From: Zunongwangia pacifica
GTDB lineage: Bacteria; Bacteroidota; Bacteroidia; Flavobacteriales; Flavobacteriaceae
Length of the DNA stretch: 64,000 bases
Assembly: GCF_023499215.1 (NCBI RefSeq)
Contig: NZ_JAKHSK010000002.1
Span: 242,096-306,095, forward strand
Reading direction: 5' to 3'
In this document: piece by piece, positions 61,532 through 64,000 of the stretch
Layout of the letters: each line of letters begins with the position of its first letter
Numbering within the stretch: position 1 is the stretch's first letter
The notes under the pieces: generated by a model
Told to the model about the DNA's origin: nothing
The model's input: only the letters and a program-made list of their open reading frames with translations
Databases searched by the model: none
Position numbers and translations under genes: made by a program

Positions 61532-63796
61532 ATGAAAACATTAACTACAACTTTACTTTTATTAGTTTTAGGTGCTTCCATACAAGCACAAAAACTCAAT
61601 GGCTCTTATAGCGGAGAACTCGGGGTGCAGGGCATGCAACTTGAACTTATTTTTAATATTACTCCAAGTCAGGATGGCTATACAGCCACTTTAGATGTTC
61701 CCGCCCAGGGTGCTTCGGGAATCGAATTAGATTCGGTAATTTTGCAGGATGATACGGTGACGATCAGGTCGGCCAAGATGCAAATGACTTATACCGGTAA
61801 AATAACCGGTGATAGCATCGAAGGAACTTACGAACAAATGGGGCAGGAGTACCCTCTAAAATTAAACAAAACTGTGAAGAAAAAGCCAGGAAATACCTCA
61901 TTGCCATCAAGTGAAGAAGAACTAAAGAAGCTTGCCGCAAAAGAAACCGGAAATTATAATTATTCGGTAGAAGATTACTTTAGAACTCCGCAAACTTTTG
62001 CTTTTCAGCTATCGCCAAATGGCGACCTTATCGCGTACATGAAACGCCGGGACTCTGGCGAGCGGGATTTGTATTTAATGGATACTGAAACCAAAAAAGA
62101 AAGCCTTTTAAAAAAGCAAGAACAAGATTTAATCCGTGGTTTTTCCTGGGCTAATGATGAGCGTATTTTATATCTTCAGGATAAAGGTGGAGATGAAAAT
62201 TACCATGTTTACGGCGTAGATATTAATGGTGAAAATGATAAAGAACTCACTCCTTTTGAAGGCGTAAGGGTAAATATTATAGAATCACTTAAAGAAGATA
62301 AGGAGCATATTATTATTCAGATGAATAAAGATAATCCACAACAGGAAGAGCCTTATCGTCTTAATATCAACACAGGAGAAATTGCCAAATTATATACGGT
62401 TAAAGAAGGAGAGCCACCAGTAGCAGGTTATGATTTTGATCGACAAGGAAATTTAAGAGCGATAAGCAGAATTGTAGATGGTGTAAATACTGAGTTACTT
62501 TATAAAATTGATGGAGAGTTTCAACAAGTGAAATTAACCGAATTTGGAGATGAATTTGTTATTTCTTCTTTTAATCCAGGTAGTGATAATCCAGATGATG
62601 CTTATGTGATTTCTAATCTTGAAGGAGATAAAATAGAAATTCAGCTTTACGATTTAAAGAAAAATAAGAAGATAAAAACTGTTTTTAGTAATGATACGTT
62701 CGATGTTTCGGGCATGTCACTTTCTAAAAAGCGTAATTATGAGATCGATTATTTTTCTTATACCGGCGAGAAAACACAAGTCATTCCTGTTAGCGATACC
62801 TATAAAAAAATCTATGATAGGCTAGAGCAGGAATTTGGAGAGAAACAGTTTTTTACCGTAGGCAGAACGGATGACGAATCCAAATACATGATTGCGGTAA
62901 CCAGTGATAAAATTGTAGGGGAATATTATTTATACGATATAGAAGCTGATGAGGTAAGTTTACTCTACAAGTTATTACCACACCTAAAAGAAGAAGATAT
63001 GGCGAGTATGAAGCCAATCACTTTTAAAAGTAGGGATGGATTAACACTACACGGTTACATTACTTTGCCACATAATTATAAAGAAGGGATGCAGGTACCA
63101 TTAGTGGTAAATCCACATGGTGGCCCACAGGGAATCCGTGATAATTGGGGCTTTAATCCAGAAGCGCAATTATTCGCCAGCCGTGGCTATGCAACCTTAC
63201 ATGTAAACTTTAGAATTTCTGGTGGCTATGGTAAGGAATTTCTAAAAGCAGGCTTTGGGGAAATTGGTCGTAAAGCAATGGATGATGTGGAAGATGGTGT
63301 AGATTACGTAATCGAAAAAGGTTGGATAGACAAAGATCGCGTAGCAATATATGGCGGTAGCCACGGGGGTTATGCCGTATTACGCGGAATGACAAAAACA
63401 CCAGACAAATATGCCTGCGGCGTAGATTACGTAGGGGTAAGTAACCTAAATACCTTTATGGAAACCATCCCGCCATACTGGGAAAAATATCGAGAGTTAT
63501 TATATAAAATCTGGTATAATCCCGGCATTCCAGAAGAGAAAAAGATTATGGACGAGATTTCGCCTGCCTTACATGTCGATAAAATCAAAAATCCGCTATT
63601 TGTAGTTCAGGGGGCTAACGATCCCAGAGTGAATATTAACGAAGCCGATCAAATTGTAGAAACCCTTAGATCTAAAGGTGTAGAAGTGCCTTATATGGTG
63701 AAGTATGATGAAGGCCACGGTTTTGGAAAAGAAGAAAACCGATTAGATCTTTATAAAGCAATGATGGGCTTTTTTGCTGAACATTTGAAGAATTAG
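61532..63796 (+). CDS. S9-type peptidase/hydrolase with N-terminal beta domain, exported
   Basis: A 754-residue protein: a signal peptide (LLLLVLGASIQAQ), an N-terminal beta domain of about 110 residues (GSYSGELGVQGMQLELIF), then a beta-propeller-like section and a C-terminal alpha/beta-hydrolase domain. The nucleophile is Ser610 in GGSHGGYA, with Asp in GANDPRVN and His in DEGHGFG. It resembles acylaminoacyl peptidases. The extra N-terminal domain, absent from the S9 peptidase at 34441, is found in some flavobacterial hydrolases. Confidence 0.93.
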   Translation: MKTLTTTLLLLVLGASIQAQKLNGSYSGELGVQGMQLELIFNITPSQDGYTATLDVPAQGASGIELDSVILQDDTVTIRSAKMQMTYTGKITGDSIEGTYEQMGQEYPLKLNKTVKKKPGNTSLPSSEEELKKLAAKETGNYNYSVEDYFRTPQTFAFQLSPNGDLIAYMKRRDSGERDLYLMDTETKKESLLKKQEQDLIRGFSWANDERILYLQDKGGDENYHVYGVDINGENDKELTPFEGVRVNIIESLKEDKEHIIIQMNKDNPQQEEPYRLNINTGEIAKLYTVKEGEPPVAGYDFDRQGNLRAISRIVDGVNTELLYKIDGEFQQVKLTEFGDEFVISSFNPGSDNPDDAYVISNLEGDKIEIQLYDLKKNKKIKTVFSNDTFDVSGMSLSKKRNYEIDYFSYTGEKTQVIPVSDTYKKIYDRLEQEFGEKQFFTVGRTDDESKYMIAVTSDKIVGEYYLYDIEADEVSLLYKLLPHLKEEDMASMKPITFKSRDGLTLHGYITLPHNYKEGMQVPLVVNPHGGPQGIRDNWGFNPEAQLFASRGYATLHVNFRISGGYGKEFLKAGFGEIGRKAMDDVEDGVDYVIEKGWIDKDRVAIYGGSHGGYAVLRGMTKTPDKYACGVDYVGVSNLNTFMETIPPYWEKYRELLYKIWYNPGIPEEKKIMDEISPALHVDKIKNPLFVVQGANDPRVNINEADQIVETLRSKGVEVPYMVKYDEGHGFGKEENRLDLYKAMMGFFAEHLKN

Positions 63797-63892
63797 AGTT
63801 GATCAATTTGATGATTTGCTAATCTGGAATTTGAAACCTCAAACTAAACATTCCAAAAAAGATCTCTCCGCTCCGGTCGAGATGAACTGTGT

Positions 63893-64000
63893 TTATATAC
63901 AAGATAAATTTAAGTTATTTTCGGTGTAATAGGTTTTTTGTGTAGCAATAGCAAAGGCCTGCTTTAAAAGTTTGTTGACCACCGCTATCAAAGCCAGTTT
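63893..64000 (-). CDS. IS110-family transposase, C-terminal end (partial)
   Basis: The last 35 codons of a minus-strand frame that enters from the right edge: KLALIAVVNKLLKQAFAIA, then TQKTYYTENNLNLSCI and a TAA at 63895-63893. The KLALIAVxNKLLKQ pattern is the C-terminus of IS116/IS110/IS902 transposases. Whether the element is complete cannot be judged from this window. Confidence 0.75.
   Translation of the reverse strand, partial: KLALIAVVNKLLKQAFAIATQKTYYTENNLNLSCI

Overview
The window is from the chromosome of a member of the Flavobacteriaceae (Bacteroidota). Evidence: low G+C; the exact Bacteroidota -7 element TAnnTTTG just upstream of several genes; few Shine-Dalgarno sites; the gliding lipoprotein GldH; many 'SC/AC' lipoproteins; an F-ATPase locus with no atpD/atpC; and AGCT-rich and tttgaaaatg-type intergenic repeats. 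The genus was not determined. There is no rRNA, tRNA, CRISPR array or complete IS element. An IS110-family transposase end lies at the right edge.

Layout. 1-4641: atpB(partial)-E-F-H-A-G with two internal hairpins and a terminal terminator. 4751-11561: lipoprotein, then an envelope operon (flippase, dUTPase, sugar nucleotidyltransferase, TPR protein, DUF4292 lipoprotein, degenerate M23/EnvC-like protein). 11623-17652: lipoprotein and porin-like protein, thioesterase, HU/SPOR protein, dprA, trpS, plsC. 17743-22565: ECF sigma factor with a co-encoded trans-envelope protein, three tandem paralogous lipoproteins and an M57-like metalloprotease lipoprotein. 22638-30604: recA; a tRNA U34 hydroxylation cluster (U32 protein, ferredoxin, TrhO); ricT-gldH-PBP1A. 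30804-32625: scoA and scoB split by a four-helix-bundle gene. 32620-42175: exonuclease, ankyrin lipoprotein, S9 peptidase, DUF4153 membrane protein, serine hydrolase, ogt, CNNM transporter, two unknown genes. 42493-50124: heme operon hemA-C-D-E-(two unknowns)-F-B, interrupted by a DUF559 gene and a second four-helix-bundle gene. 50327-56352: divergent AraC regulator, DUF6994 cassette, ThuA protein, hemH, MATE pump, hemJ. 56451-63796: histidine kinase, enoyl-CoA hydratase, radical SAM protein, Fpg/Nei glycosylase, large S9 peptidase.

How it fits together. Heme synthesis from glutamyl-tRNA to protoheme is nearly complete (hemA, B, C, D, E, F, J, H; hemL not seen), with an AraC regulator divergent from hemA. 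The ECF sigma gene lies beside three lipoprotein genes that share an ECF-like promoter, GCAACC-N14/15-CATCTA. A fourth lipoprotein gene 8 kb away has the same promoter, which suggests a small envelope-stress regulon.

The accessory signal is a set of small cassette-like genes inserted in otherwise ordinary operons and bordered by dispersed repeats: two four-helix-bundle genes, one DUF559 gene and one DUF6994 gene. At least four short repeat families recur between genes. These cassettes and the lipoprotein promoter are the most unusual content.
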